This document shows positions 1 through 8,295 of a stretch of DNA of 64,000 nt, one piece after another; position 1 is the first letter of the stretch, and each line of letters opens with the position of its first letter. The notes below the pieces were generated by a model, which was not told the origin of the DNA, did not search any database, and was given only the letters and a program-made list of their open reading frames with translations. Source of the DNA: an uncultured Pelosinus sp. (lineage in GTDB: Bacteria > Bacillota > Negativicutes > UMGS1260); assembly GCA_900550105.1 (NCBI GenBank), contig URQW01000003.1, forward strand, positions 39,915-103,914, read 5' to 3'. Both the position numbers and the translations under genes were made by a program.

Positions 1-21
1 AATCGCTCCCTTTACTAGAAA

Positions 22-477
22 TTATTCTTTACCGCATTTCAAATGCAGCCAATCGACTTCAATATTTTGGCGCATTCTCGCCAAAAGAAGACAAACTAGC
101 TCTTCTTCAGCCTTAGTAAAACCGTTAAAGCAGCTAGCAATATGCTGATTTTCCTCGGCCATAATCAAAGGATAGTTTTTTAGTGCAGCTTCGCTTGGAT
201 ACAAATGCCAAATCCGCTTATCCTGTTCATCGCGCCGTCTTTCAACATAGCCTTCTTTCATTAATTTTTGTACGGCTTTTGTCGTCGTTGCTTTATCGAC
301 TTTTAAGATCTGCGATAATTCCGCAAAGTGAATGCCCGGATTTTCGCAGATACGTGTTAAAAACACGAATTGACCTCGTTGTAAATTCAAATCACGAAAA
401 CGAATATCGCTAATTGACTGAATGCACCGTGCTAACGCGCCTACTTCCCGTAAAACAGGACTGTCTAGTTTGACCAT
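22..477 (-). CDS. MarR family transcriptional regulator
   Basis: A 151-residue winged-helix regulator. The middle of the protein carries the MarR pattern: recognition helix around VDKATTTKAVQKL, followed by a wing with ERRRDEQDKRIWHLYPS. The start chosen is the ATG at 477, because AGGGAGGG lies just upstream; an ATG further upstream (528) would put the N-terminus inside the palindromic operator. MarR proteins bind palindromes as dimers and are usually released by small aromatic or amphipathic ligands. Its only visible target is its own promoter, which a 44-bp perfect palindrome covers, so autoregulation is inferred. The ligand and other targets are unknown. The gene ends 21 bp from the window edge, so a co-transcribed partner could lie outside. 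Confidence 0.9.
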   Translation of the reverse strand: MVKLDSPVLREVGALARCIQSISDIRFRDLNLQRGQFVFLTRICENPGIHFAELSQILKVDKATTTKAVQKLMKEGYVERRRDEQDKRIWHLYPSEAALKNYPLIMAEENQHIASCFNGFTKAEEELVCLLLARMRQNIEVDWLHLKCGKE

Positions 478-499
478 AGTAGCCCTCCCTTTAGGCTTT

Positions 500-528
500 A
501 TTTTATAACAAAGTAGTTGAAATTTCAA
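500..528 (-). promoter_or_regulatory. Promoter of the MarR gene
   Basis: On the minus strand TTGAAA (523-528) is followed after 17 bp by TAAAAT (500-505), a good sigma-A promoter. Both hexamers lie in or at the edge of the palindrome at 501-544, so a bound MarR dimer would block RNA polymerase. Confidence 0.65.
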
Positions 529-544
529 CTACTTTGTTATAAAA
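501..544. promoter_or_regulatory. 44-bp perfect palindrome, probable MarR operator
   Basis: The two 22-base arms (501-522 and 523-544) are exact reverse complements with no spacer, centred on GAAATTTC. It lies directly upstream of the MarR gene and overlaps its promoter. It is AT-rich and has no U-tract downstream on the minus strand, so an operator is more likely than a terminator. Confidence 0.75.
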
Positions 545-566
545 AAACTGCCTCACTAACTTGCAG
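541..566 (-). terminator. Possible weak terminator after metA
   Basis: On the minus strand CTGC (563-566) can pair with GCAG (548-551), followed by seven U (541-547). The stem is only four pairs, so this is tentative. The U-tract also overlaps the end of the MarR operator. Confidence 0.3.
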
Positions 567-594
567 CGTGACAGAAATGCCAAAGTAACCCTAC

Positions 595-1551
595 TTAAAT
601 TCCTTCACCATCTAAACCGCTGAATGCTTCAAGGTGCGGCAGCCGATTTAGATCATAGGGAGTGGCTTGATATACATAATAATTCAGCCAGTTCGCAAAA
701 AGCAAGTTTGCCGCACTGCGCCAACGCACAATCGGTTCCTGCGTCGGGTCATCGCCAGGATAATAATTGGCAGGCACCTGAATGGAAAGGCCTTGTGTAA
801 TATCACGATCATATTCGGCCTTTAAGGTCAACGGATCATACTCCGAATGGCCCGTAATAAATAAGCGGCGATAGGTTTTATCAATTACAGCATAAACACC
901 CGCTTCGTCTGATTCAGACAGAATCGAAAGCTGCGGAACCTTTAGAATATCTTCTTTGCGCACTTCCGTATGTCGGGAATGAGGCACATAAAAAATATCA
1001 TCAAAACCGCGAAACAACATTTTTTCTTTTTGATTGACCTTATGCGGAAAAACGCCGAAAAGTTTCTGGTCTAACAAGTATTTAGGAATCCCATAATGGT
1101 AGTATAGGGCAGCCTGAGCCCCCCAGCAAACATGGAGCGTTGTATAGACATTTCGTTTGCTCCACTCCATAATTTTGCAAAGTTCCTCCCAGTATTCTAC
1201 CGATTCAAAGGGAATTTGTTCCACAGGGGCTCCGGTAATAATCATGCCATCATACTTACGATGCTGAATCGACTCAAAGGTTTCATAGAATTTGACAAGA
1301 TGCTCATGGGGTGTATTGCGTGGTTCGTAAGTCGCTGTATATAAAAAGTCAAATTCAACTTGCAGCGGCGTATTGCCTAGTAAGCGCAAAAATTGAGTTT
1401 CTGTAACGATCTTCGTTGGCATAAGATTGAGCAGCAAAATCTTTAACGGACGAATATCCTGACTATAGGCTCGATCTTCATCCATAGCAAAAATATTTTC
1501 TTTTTCTAAAATGGGGACAGCCGGCAAATTATTAGGTATTTTTATTGGCAC
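595..1551 (-). CDS. metA: Homoserine O-acyltransferase MetA, predicted acetyl-CoA type
   Basis: Transfers an acyl group from acyl-CoA to the hydroxyl of L-homoserine, the first committed step of methionine synthesis, in the cytoplasm. The 318 residues match the MetA family over full length. Catalytic residues fall at canonical positions: Lys47 (LNLMPTK), Cys142 (HVCWGAQ), His235 and Glu237 (ITGHSEYD). Residue 111 is Glu (GAPVEQ). In the MetA family Glu111 is the published determinant of acetyl-CoA use and Gly111 of succinyl-CoA use, so this is predicted to be a homoserine O-acetyltransferase despite the usual transsuccinylase name. The start is GTG with AAGGGAG 8 nt upstream. The 126-nt upstream gap shows no SAM riboswitch or T-box. 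A siroheme protein lies upstream in the same direction. Confidence 0.95.
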   Translation of the reverse strand: MPIKIPNNLPAVPILEKENIFAMDEDRAYSQDIRPLKILLLNLMPTKIVTETQFLRLLGNTPLQVEFDFLYTATYEPRNTPHEHLVKFYETFESIQHRKYDGMIITGAPVEQIPFESVEYWEELCKIMEWSKRNVYTTLHVCWGAQAALYYHYGIPKYLLDQKLFGVFPHKVNQKEKMLFRGFDDIFYVPHSRHTEVRKEDILKVPQLSILSESDEAGVYAVIDKTYRRLFITGHSEYDPLTLKAEYDRDITQGLSIQVPANYYPGDDPTQEPIVRWRSAANLLFANWLNYYVYQATPYDLNRLPHLEAFSGLDGEGI

Positions 1552-1592
1552 AGTTCTCGCTCCCTTCTGCTACGTTTCACCTGTGGATATCT

Positions 1593-1631
1593 AAAAGGCT
1601 TTATCTGCCAGTTAAGCAAATAAAGCCTTTT
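1593..1631 (-). terminator. Hairpin between the siroheme gene and metA
   Basis: AAAAGGCTTTA (1593-1603) and TAAAGCCTTTT (1621-1631) form an 11-bp stem with a 17-base loop. On the minus strand only four U close the stem, so termination after the siroheme gene would be partial. It could also act as a processing or attenuation hairpin in the metA leader. Confidence 0.4.
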
Positions 1632-1677
1632 GGATTTTTATTTTATTCGACGAGAACCTACGATCTCCTGCTACCTT

Positions 1678-2322
1678 TTATTTTGCTAATACGGGCATTT
1701 GAAAAGCTTTAGGAATTACAGCAAAAGCAACTTCTTCTAAGCCAATTCGCTCAATCATAGCGCCAAGTCGCTCTTTGTCACGACCATAGCGGCGATAATA
1801 ATCCAAAATGGCTTGAATGACTTCAGGAACCGCTTCGCCCGGCAAATTTAAAGCAATCACTTTTCCTGCCTGAACTCGGCTTCCCGCTTGACCGCCAATC
1901 GCCAGCATAAAGCCTTTGGGCGCCCCAAACAAGCCAATATCTTTTACTAGAGGCTCGGAACAGCAATTAGAACAGCCACTAAGACCAATGCGAATCTTAG
2001 CTGGCGTAGGCTGTCCAAAAAACCGTTCATCCAATGCCAAGCCTAACGTCATTGTTTCTTGCTGCCCTCGCGGGCAAGAAGGCTTTCCTGTACACATGGC
2101 AATCGCCCGAACCGCTTTAGCCATAAAAGATTCTAAGGGCATCTTTAATTCCTCCACAGCAGCTTCGCGATCCTGAGGATCGATCCCGCTTAATACAATC
2201 GTACTGGCTGTTAAGCGCAGTGAAGCACCGTATTTTTCAGCTATGCCAACTACGTGCTTCATTTGTTCTGCCGTAATTCGCCCGCCTGGCAAATGCGGCG
2301 CCAAGGAAATCTTGCGATTCAT
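1678..2322 (-). CDS. Small siroheme/[4Fe-4S] protein of the nitrite/sulfite reductase family
   Basis: A 214-residue protein with the ferredoxin-like half domain and catalytic half of the NirA/sulfite reductase superfamily. The siroheme/[4Fe-4S] signature is complete: Cys77-x5-Cys83 (CTGKPSCPRG) and Cys117-x3-Cys121 (GCSNCC), with an extra Cys120 between. It is much shorter than classical sulfite or nitrite reductases (about 500-600 residues), which contain two such repeats. It resembles the small single-repeat assimilatory-type sulfite reductases of anaerobes. The start ATG has GGAGGCGG upstream. Its position before metA suggests sulfite reduction to sulfide for O-acylhomoserine sulfhydrylation, but this is inference from context. 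No partner reductase subunit is adjacent; nitrite is an alternative substrate. Confidence 0.8.
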   Translation of the reverse strand: MNRKISLAPHLPGGRITAEQMKHVVGIAEKYGASLRLTASTIVLSGIDPQDREAAVEELKMPLESFMAKAVRAIAMCTGKPSCPRGQQETMTLGLALDERFFGQPTPAKIRIGLSGCSNCCSEPLVKDIGLFGAPKGFMLAIGGQAGSRVQAGKVIALNLPGEAVPEVIQAILDYYRRYGRDKERLGAMIERIGLEEVAFAVIPKAFQMPVLAK

Positions 2323-2388
2323 AATCTAACCGCCTCCGCTACTTCGTATCCCAAAGGAAACTTTTTGTAGTCAGTATAGCAAATTTAT

Positions 2389-2949
2389 CTATCTTTGACC
2401 GTGATATATATCACAATCCGTCACACCCCTGGCAATGGCTCTGGCAAAAGCATCCTGCTGCTGAGCTTCCCGTAATAATACCTCATCTTGTTGGTTGGAA
2501 ATAAAGGCAAGTTCAACAAGGCAGGCGGGCATTGCTGTATTTGTCAGTACATATAAGCCATTTTCGCCAGGAGTCGCTTCCTTCATCCCACGATCAACTA
2601 GGGGTAACGTAGCTAGAATTTCTCTTTTTATACAATCGCCAAGCTGCTCTCCGGCCAACGAACCGCTGCAGTACCACACTTCCGTCCCTGTCGCCGCCGT
2701 ACTTTCGGCGCTATTGCAATGAATACTGATAAAGAAATCAGCCTGCCAGTCATTCGCTGCCATGACGATGGCGCTTAGATCATCAAGTTGTAGTACTGTC
2801 ACCTCGCAGTCAGCTGCTCTGAGATAAGTAGCAACACCTTCGCCTACCGCTAAGGCTACGTCACATTCGCGCAACCCTGTAACGGCATTGACGGCCCCTG
2901 GATCGGGGGTACCGTCTGGAGCATGGCCTGGATTAATAAAAATACGCAT
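2389..2949 (-). CDS. N-acetylmuramoyl-L-alanine amidase (Amidase_3)
   Basis: Zinc amidase that cleaves the bond between N-acetylmuramic acid and the stem peptide of peptidoglycan. The domain begins at residue 1 (MRIFINPGHAPD) and fills all 186 residues. Visible zinc ligands are His9 (NPGH), Glu28 (LREC) and His77 (SIHCNS); the catalytic Glu is Glu146 (CLVELAFIS). There is no signal peptide, transmembrane segment or cell-wall binding domain. The protein may therefore act from the mother-cell cytoplasm, leave by a non-Sec route, or handle turnover fragments; these options are inferred. It is a single gene, with about 65 bp to the siroheme gene downstream. Confidence 0.88.
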   Translation of the reverse strand: MRIFINPGHAPDGTPDPGAVNAVTGLRECDVALAVGEGVATYLRAADCEVTVLQLDDLSAIVMAANDWQADFFISIHCNSAESTAATGTEVWYCSGSLAGEQLGDCIKREILATLPLVDRGMKEATPGENGLYVLTNTAMPACLVELAFISNQQDEVLLREAQQQDAFARAIARGVTDCDIYHGQR

Positions 2950-3020
2950 CTTGCTTCGCCTCCTACTCTTGTCATTCTTTAATATCTATTTTTGAAAGAG
3001 GTCCAAAAGAAATTCAACAA

Positions 3021-3059
3021 AAAATAAAGCTGCCTTACGAATACGAATCGTAAGGCAGC
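3021..3059 (-). terminator. Terminator of the CoA-transferase operon
   Basis: GCTGCCTTACGA (3029-3040) pairs perfectly with TCGTAAGGCAGC (3048-3059) around a 7-base loop. On the minus strand it is followed by TTTATTTTTTG. It lies 26 bp past the end of the subunit B gene. Confidence 0.85.
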
Positions 3060-3084
3060 CGCGAACTCAATAAAATTATAAAAA

Positions 3085-3744
3085 TTATAGTTGATAAGGC
3101 TTCATTTCTGCCGCTACAGCAAACTCAGCTTCTGTACAAGTTTTTATTTCATCAACGGTAACACCCTCGGCTAGTTCTACAAGCAACAGGCCTGCGTCCG
3201 TTACTTCAAAGACGCATTTTTCCGTAATAATCTTAGATACGCAACCTTTCCCCGTCAAAGGTAAAGTGCATTTCTTCAAAATCTTCGGCGATCCTTTTAC
3301 AGTATGAATCATCGTAACAATGACCTTTTTTGCTCCTGTTACCAGATCCATGGCTCCCCCCATACCCGGACTCCATTTGCCAGGCGCCACCGGCGTTGCC
3401 CAGTTGGCAATACTTCCTTCCTGGTCCACTTCTAACGCGCCTAAGATCGTCGTTCCTACATGGCCGCCACGAATAATACAAAAAGATGTAGCAAGATCAA
3501 AACAAGAAGAGCCTGGTATCATTGTGATAGGCAAGCCGCCGGCGTTGCCTACATCAGAATCTTCTTCGCCTAATTTCGGCGCACCGCCAAAAACCAACGC
3601 GCCATTTTCCGATTCGAGCAGCACTTCCACGCCATCAGGGATATAGTTTGCCACTGCTGTCGGAATACCAAAACCGAGATTCACCACTTCACCGTTTGAT
3701 AATTCTTTTGCCGCTCTGCGCGCTATCATTTCTTTCCCGTCCAT
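3085..3744 (-). CDS. ctfB: CoA-transferase subunit B (acetoacetate/butyrate type)
   Basis: Beta subunit of a family I CoA-transferase that moves CoA between acyl-CoA and a free acid through a glutamyl-CoA thioester. The SENG motif holds the catalytic Glu, here Glu46 (LESENGALVFGG). The glycine-rich stretches GFGIPTAVANYIP, NAGGLPITMIPG and GGHVG are typical of AtoA/CtfB/ScoB. The length of 219 residues is normal. The start ATG has GAGGAGG upstream. It follows subunit A by 47 bp, and a strong terminator follows. Substrate choice (acetate, butyrate, acetoacetate, succinyl) cannot be read from sequence alone. Confidence 0.92.
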   Translation of the reverse strand: MDGKEMIARRAAKELSNGEVVNLGFGIPTAVANYIPDGVEVLLESENGALVFGGAPKLGEEDSDVGNAGGLPITMIPGSSCFDLATSFCIIRGGHVGTTILGALEVDQEGSIANWATPVAPGKWSPGMGGAMDLVTGAKKVIVTMIHTVKGSPKILKKCTLPLTGKGCVSKIITEKCVFEVTDAGLLLVELAEGVTVDEIKTCTEAEFAVAAEMKPYQL

Positions 3745-3791
3745 GATTTTAGCCTCCTCAAAAATAGGGTTCCGATTCTATGTTATTTCGC

Positions 3792-4508
3792 TTAACGAAG
3801 CTGACCTGTCCGCGACCATAAGTCACGGAAAGTAGTCGCTTGTTCCTCTAATGTTTTGCCTTGTACTACGGCGTGAACAAAGACAGCAGGAGTGCCGACA
3901 CATTGTGGATCAAGCTTTCCGACAGGAACAATTTCATTGACTTCCGCTACTGTATAATCAGCTGCCATCGCGACAGTTGGATTCGTATTAATCGCAGCAT
4001 AACGATACTGCACATTTCCCCATAAGTCAGCTTTATAGCCTTTGATAAAAGCCATATCAGCCCGTAAGGGTTTTTCTAAAATATACTCTTTACCATCTAC
4101 GACAATCTTCTCTTTGCCTTCTTCTACTAAAGAACCAAGGCCAGTACGAGTCAATACGCCACCAAGACCAGCGCCGCCAGCCCGAACTTTTTCAATCCAG
4201 CTGCCCATAGGATAATATTCAATATCAAGATTGCCATTTTTCAAAGCGCTGACTGCTTCTGGCGAAGTACCAGCATGAGCACAAATAAATTTTTTCACCT
4301 GTCCATTGCTAAAGAGCGGCGCTAAATCAAATTTACCACCAGGATAGGTTGCCACTACTGACATAATAGTAAGATTTTTTACACCTTTGTCAGCAATTTT
4401 TTGGATGCAAGTTAAGGGAGCTCCTACACCACAGAAACCGCCAAATAAAAGAGTCATTCCATCTTGAACTTTGTCAATCACTTGATCTAGATCTGTTACC
4501 TTATTCAT
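3792..4508 (-). CDS. ctfA: CoA-transferase subunit A (acetoacetate/butyrate type)
   Basis: Alpha subunit partner of the downstream gene. The N-terminal half carries the CoA-transferase signature LLFGGFCGVGAPLTCI, and AHAGTSPEAV and RTGLGSLVEEGKE follow, as in AtoD/CtfA. The length of 238 residues is slightly above the usual 220. The start ATG at 4508 follows GGGAGGAG. Together the pair would balance short-chain acids and acyl-CoAs in fermentation. A sigma-54-type promoter lies 35-50 bp upstream, suggesting control by an enhancer-binding protein that is not in this window. Confidence 0.92.
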   Translation of the reverse strand: MNKVTDLDQVIDKVQDGMTLLFGGFCGVGAPLTCIQKIADKGVKNLTIMSVVATYPGGKFDLAPLFSNGQVKKFICAHAGTSPEAVSALKNGNLDIEYYPMGSWIEKVRAGGAGLGGVLTRTGLGSLVEEGKEKIVVDGKEYILEKPLRADMAFIKGYKADLWGNVQYRYAAINTNPTVAMAADYTVAEVNEIVPVGKLDPQCVGTPAVFVHAVVQGKTLEEQATTFRDLWSRTGQLR

Positions 4509-4542
4509 AGCTACACTCCTCCCAAAATAACATTCCTTCTAT

Positions 4543-4558
4543 CGCAAAAACCTGGCCA
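4543..4558 (-). promoter_or_regulatory. Sigma-54-type -24/-12 promoter of the CoA-transferase operon
   Basis: The minus strand reads TGGCCAGGTTTTTGCG, matching TGGCACG-N4-TTGC with the essential GG-N10-GC spacing. Transcription would start about 25 bp before the ctfA start codon. No enhancer-binding protein gene is adjacent, so this rests on the motif alone. Confidence 0.55.
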
Positions 4559-4575
4559 GGCTTTTCGCTTCAAAC

Positions 4576-4624
4576 AAAAAGATCGATAGACCGAGCAGAT
4601 AAAACCTGCACTTATCTATCGATC
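4576..4624 (-). terminator. Terminator of the sia/GGDEF-HD operon
   Basis: GATCGATAGA (4581-4590) and TCTATCGATC (4615-4624) form a perfect 10-bp stem; a smaller GCAG/CTGC stem can form inside. On the minus strand five U follow (4576-4580). It lies 180 bp beyond the GGDEF-HD stop codon and upstream of ctfA, so it would separate the two operons. A binding site for an enhancer-binding protein at the same place is an alternative. Confidence 0.65.
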
Positions 4625-4804
4625 GTAAATGAGCTAGTGGATTAAACTTGCAATTCACTTATCGAGAAAAATTATTTCTTAATTCATAGTTGTTCTTTAG
4701 TTATATTTTAGATGATTTTCATTATTCCGTCAATATTGTTAAAGTCTGTTATTTTATCATGACAGGCCTTCTCGACTCGTTTAGCCCATTGATGAAGGTT
4801 TTCG

Positions 4805-6454
4805 TCAAAAATTGCTATGAGAGTTTGATTGCTGATCTCCTTTCACTGCAAGAAAGGCTAAAAACTTTTCTGTCAGAAGTGGATCAAACTGCTGTCCGCC
4901 GGCGGCGGCAATCTGCAAAATCGCCTCTTGTTTACTTAAAGCCATTTGGTAAGGTCGATCATGCGTCATAATATCAAACACATCAACCAATGAAAAAATC
5001 CGATCAAGTAAAGGAATCTCTTCGCCTTTCAAGCCATAAGGATAGCCAGCGCCATCCCACCGCTCATGTAACGACAGAATCAAATCAGCTACCGCCGTTT
5101 CACCGATGGACTGGGCCATACGATAGCCAACATCACTATGAACTTTCACAATCGCCCACTCACTTTTACTTAAAGCGCTAGGCTTTCCTAGAATTTCCGA
5201 AGGGATAGCCACTTTCCCGATATCATGGAGTCTCGCCAAAAGTTTAAGCTGCTTTACCGCCTCGCTACGCGAACTGAAATTTAAAAATCTGGCAAAAGAA
5301 ACGACTTGCTCGCCAACACGTTCATTATGTCCTTGATTTTCAAAACACCGTTCGTAAAGCCGCGCTTCGAGCGTAGCGACCATTTTTTTGCGTACAGTTT
5401 GGCCTCGTTGTACCTTATCACTATACATTCGACTTTCCGCTACGTTAAAAAGCTCAATGATTTGACCAAGCGGTGTTTCTTTCGTTGCCGCTCCGACAGC
5501 AGCGCTTAAGGGAACGACACAGTGATTGATTGCCAGACAGCCTTCGCGAATACTTTGACAAAGATGAGCACAAGCCATTTCGCCAGTTTGTGGCAAAAGC
5601 AGCAAAAACTCATCGCCGCCCCAGCGAGCAATAATATCACGAGGACGACAAAGACTGCGCAATAGGTCAGCCATAGCCAAAAGCAGATTATCGCCTTCTT
5701 GATGACCAAATACATCATTGGCCAATTTCAGCCCATTCATATCAATCACTATAATACTGACAGGCAGGGCTTCACTTTTTTCTAACTCAGGCAACGCTTC
5801 TTCTATATAAGCTCGATTATAAAGATTGGTCAATTTATCATGATAACTCAAAAAAGAAATTTTTTGCTGCGCCGCAACTTCTTCCGTAACATCCGTTAGA
5901 ATCAGCATAACGGTTGCCGCTTCTTCCGCATCGCTACTAGCAAGATACTTACACTCCACGCGAATGGTCTGCTGCTCCCGTTCTAACAAAAAGGGGAAAT
6001 AGGCTAGACTTTCTTGCATTTTTGCGCTATCTTGCGTTATAAAAAAGCGCTGGAAAATTTGTTCCAACATTTCGTTGCCAAAAGGAGTTCGCTCTGATAG
6101 CAACTCGATAATAAGCAGTCCCGCAATCTTCCGACCGAAGAGCCGCTCACATTCCGCACTATACTGAGGTTGAATTCGTAGATCCGCGCCAAAAGTCAAA
6201 AAACCTTGGTTAGCATTATCCAATAAATTCTGCATTTCCCGCTGGCTACGCTGCAAGGCCTTTCCTTGCATATCACTAATTCGAAAAACCTTTCGAGTCA
6301 ATTTCAGTAGACGATCATACTGACCTGTAAGCAGTCGATATCTTTCTAGCAGTGAATTCCCCCGATATTGCTCTGCTGCTAAATCAGCCATAGCTCCTTG
6401 TAATACCTGCTCTTCTGCTCCGAACAGTTGCTTATCGCAATCCCTCTCTGCCAT
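4805..6454 (-). CDS. PAS-GGDEF-HD-GYP cyclic-di-GMP signalling protein
   Basis: A cytoplasmic protein of 549 residues. An N-terminal helical region is followed by a PAS-like domain (about 75-195), a GGDEF domain (about 200-355) and an HD-GYP domain (about 360-530). The GGDEF motif is intact (RWGGDEF, 279-283), with the allosteric I-site RPRD (270-273) five residues before it, so diguanylate cyclase activity with product inhibition is expected. The HD domain has His410-Asp411 (LHDIGKVAIP) and Gly470-Tyr471-Pro472 (WDGAGYP), so phosphodiesterase activity is also possible. It sits 11 bp after the SiaA-like gene, in the position of the SiaD cyclase of Pseudomonas, and is the likely output of the module. 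Which activity dominates cannot be predicted. Confidence 0.92.
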   Translation of the reverse strand: MAERDCDKQLFGAEEQVLQGAMADLAAEQYRGNSLLERYRLLTGQYDRLLKLTRKVFRISDMQGKALQRSQREMQNLLDNANQGFLTFGADLRIQPQYSAECERLFGRKIAGLLIIELLSERTPFGNEMLEQIFQRFFITQDSAKMQESLAYFPFLLEREQQTIRVECKYLASSDAEEAATVMLILTDVTEEVAAQQKISFLSYHDKLTNLYNRAYIEEALPELEKSEALPVSIIVIDMNGLKLANDVFGHQEGDNLLLAMADLLRSLCRPRDIIARWGGDEFLLLLPQTGEMACAHLCQSIREGCLAINHCVVPLSAAVGAATKETPLGQIIELFNVAESRMYSDKVQRGQTVRKKMVATLEARLYERCFENQGHNERVGEQVVSFARFLNFSSRSEAVKQLKLLARLHDIGKVAIPSEILGKPSALSKSEWAIVKVHSDVGYRMAQSIGETAVADLILSLHERWDGAGYPYGLKGEEIPLLDRIFSLVDVFDIMTHDRPYQMALSKQEAILQIAAAGGQQFDPLLTEKFLAFLAVKGDQQSNSHSNF

Positions 6455-6465
6455 AATTTCACCGC

Positions 6466-8295
6466 CTAATCTACATAATCTATCGAATCGAAAGAAAAGC
6501 CTATTACCGTAATATCATCACGCTGCGGCTGCCCCTGTGAATATTCAGCGAGAGCCTGAACAATAGCATCCTTTTGTTCATCTATCGAATTCTCAGCCAG
6601 TGATGTAAGGAGTTGAATAAAACGTCGCTTGCCAAAAGAAAAGTCTTGCTTCCCGCCATTTTGGTCAAGGTAACCGTCTGTCGTTAAATAAAAGCGATCG
6701 CCAGGCGAAATATCCCAACTATGTACTGTGAACGGAAAATCTTCCCGAGCCCTCTCATAGCCTAAACTTTGTCGATCTCCCGGCAAAATTTGCACTTCTC
6801 CCCGACGATAAATATAGAGTGGCAAATGAGCTCCCGCAAACAGCAGCTTTTTGCCTGCTTCAATATAGCATAAAGCCATATCAAGACCGTCATCGGTCAT
6901 TTTATTTTGTTTATTACGATGTAAAATTTCTCGCATGCGCTGATTTACTTGTTGCAAAATCAGCGCCGGGTTGATATTGTCCTGCTGCTGCGCTAGTTGA
7001 GTCAGAACAGAATTAACGGCCATTGTCATAAAGGCCCCCGGTACGCCATGGCCGGTACAATCAGCAATAGCAACGAGACTGCGCTTCGCATCAATCTGGC
7101 GAACCCAGTAAAAGTCACCGCCGACGAGATCACGTGGTTGCCACAAAATAAAATAATCTTTCAGCACTGTCTGTAATTCATCGGGCCGTGCCAAAATAGA
7201 CTCTTGCAGTCGTTTCGCATAATCAATGCTGTCAAGGATCTTGGTATTTTGCTCCGATATTTCTTCCGTACGGTCAGCAATTTCCTGCTCCATAAGCTCT
7301 GTTAATGCGATAGCCCGCTTCAGTGGATCGGCTATTTTATGAGCCACAATATAAAATAAAAGAATCATGACCAACAGCGCCACACAGCTCGCGATGGCTC
7401 CATTCCATTTGATCGTATTTAAAAAGCCGATACTTTCTTCACGTGGTACTTGATATACAATGAGCCATTGGCCTGACTGAATTGTTTCACCAACAAGATC
7501 CATAATTTGGCCATAGCTATCTTGATAATCGAGAGCTCGTACCCTATCCTCATGCTGTAAAAGTTGCGCTAATATCTCAGGCGGTATAAAGTCATTTAAA
7601 TAATAACCGTTTTGCTCAGCTTGATCGGAAAGCAGAATCTTTCCCTGGCGATCAATCAACCAGAGTCTTCCGGCGCTGCCTTCTTTATATTTTTGAAATT
7701 CAGCAGCAATATACTGGATACTAAGACCAACGCCAGCTACGCCGAGCGGCGAAGTTGCTTCACCGATCAGAGCATTTACAAACACAAAAGTTTCCTGGCG
7801 ACCAATATTATAGTCAATATTCAAAGAAACAGGCTGCTGCGATTGCAACGCATCATAAAACCAGCGAGAATCAGGATCATGAGGTTTCATAATTTGAAGC
7901 ATTCTGTGTCGCTCCGCCCAATATTGTCCGGTTTGACGACTCACAATAAACGAGTTAGCGTAATCATAGCGACTGGCTATATCATCAAGCTTTTGCTTAC
8001 TATACTCGCCAAGTTGTTCATTTCGTTCCGCATCAACAAGCCAAGCCATAACCGCAGGGTCTTGGGCTAACAGTCTCGCTGTTTCTTTAGCCCGCTCCAA
8101 GCGGTCATCGACCTTACTGGCAATTGATTCAGCAATATAAATAAGATCGCGATTCTTTAGCTTATCTACAACGGCGCTACGTGTAACAAAATAACTAATA
8201 ATCCCTGTCAACGTTACCGCAAGGACGAGAATAGCACAAGCCAGAAAAACGATTTTCATCGTGCCCCGATCATAGAATAAATTCTGTCTATTCAT
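6466..8295 (-). CDS. siaA: SiaA-like membrane sensor PP2C phosphatase
   Basis: About 609 residues. A membrane segment near residues 13-36 is followed by an extracytoplasmic Cache-like sensor region to about 285, a second membrane segment, a HAMP linker and coiled coil, and a C-terminal SpoIIE-type PP2C domain. Metal-binding aspartates are visible in VGGDFYW, DCTGHG and RDDITVIGF. In the Pseudomonas Sia system this phosphatase dephosphorylates SiaC in response to an external signal. I place the start at the ATG at 8295, which overlaps the stop codon of the SiaC gene; a TTG at 8322 is an alternative. The gene lies between siaC and the GGDEF-HD gene with 11-bp spacing, so co-transcription is likely. 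The ligand is unknown. Confidence 0.88.
   Translation of the reverse strand: MNRQNLFYDRGTMKIVFLACAILVLAVTLTGIISYFVTRSAVVDKLKNRDLIYIAESIASKVDDRLERAKETARLLAQDPAVMAWLVDAERNEQLGEYSKQKLDDIASRYDYANSFIVSRQTGQYWAERHRMLQIMKPHDPDSRWFYDALQSQQPVSLNIDYNIGRQETFVFVNALIGEATSPLGVAGVGLSIQYIAAEFQKYKEGSAGRLWLIDRQGKILLSDQAEQNGYYLNDFIPPEILAQLLQHEDRVRALDYQDSYGQIMDLVGETIQSGQWLIVYQVPREESIGFLNTIKWNGAIASCVALLVMILLFYIVAHKIADPLKRAIALTELMEQEIADRTEEISEQNTKILDSIDYAKRLQESILARPDELQTVLKDYFILWQPRDLVGGDFYWVRQIDAKRSLVAIADCTGHGVPGAFMTMAVNSVLTQLAQQQDNINPALILQQVNQRMREILHRNKQNKMTDDGLDMALCYIEAGKKLLFAGAHLPLYIYRRGEVQILPGDRQSLGYERAREDFPFTVHSWDISPGDRFYLTTDGYLDQNGGKQDFSFGKRRFIQLLTSLAENSIDEQKDAIVQALAEYSQGQPQRDDITVIGFSFDSIDYVD

Noticed and set aside
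1552..1677. SAM riboswitch or Met T-box before metA
   Set aside because: The gap of 126 nt has only a simple hairpin; none of the conserved riboswitch or T-box elements are present.
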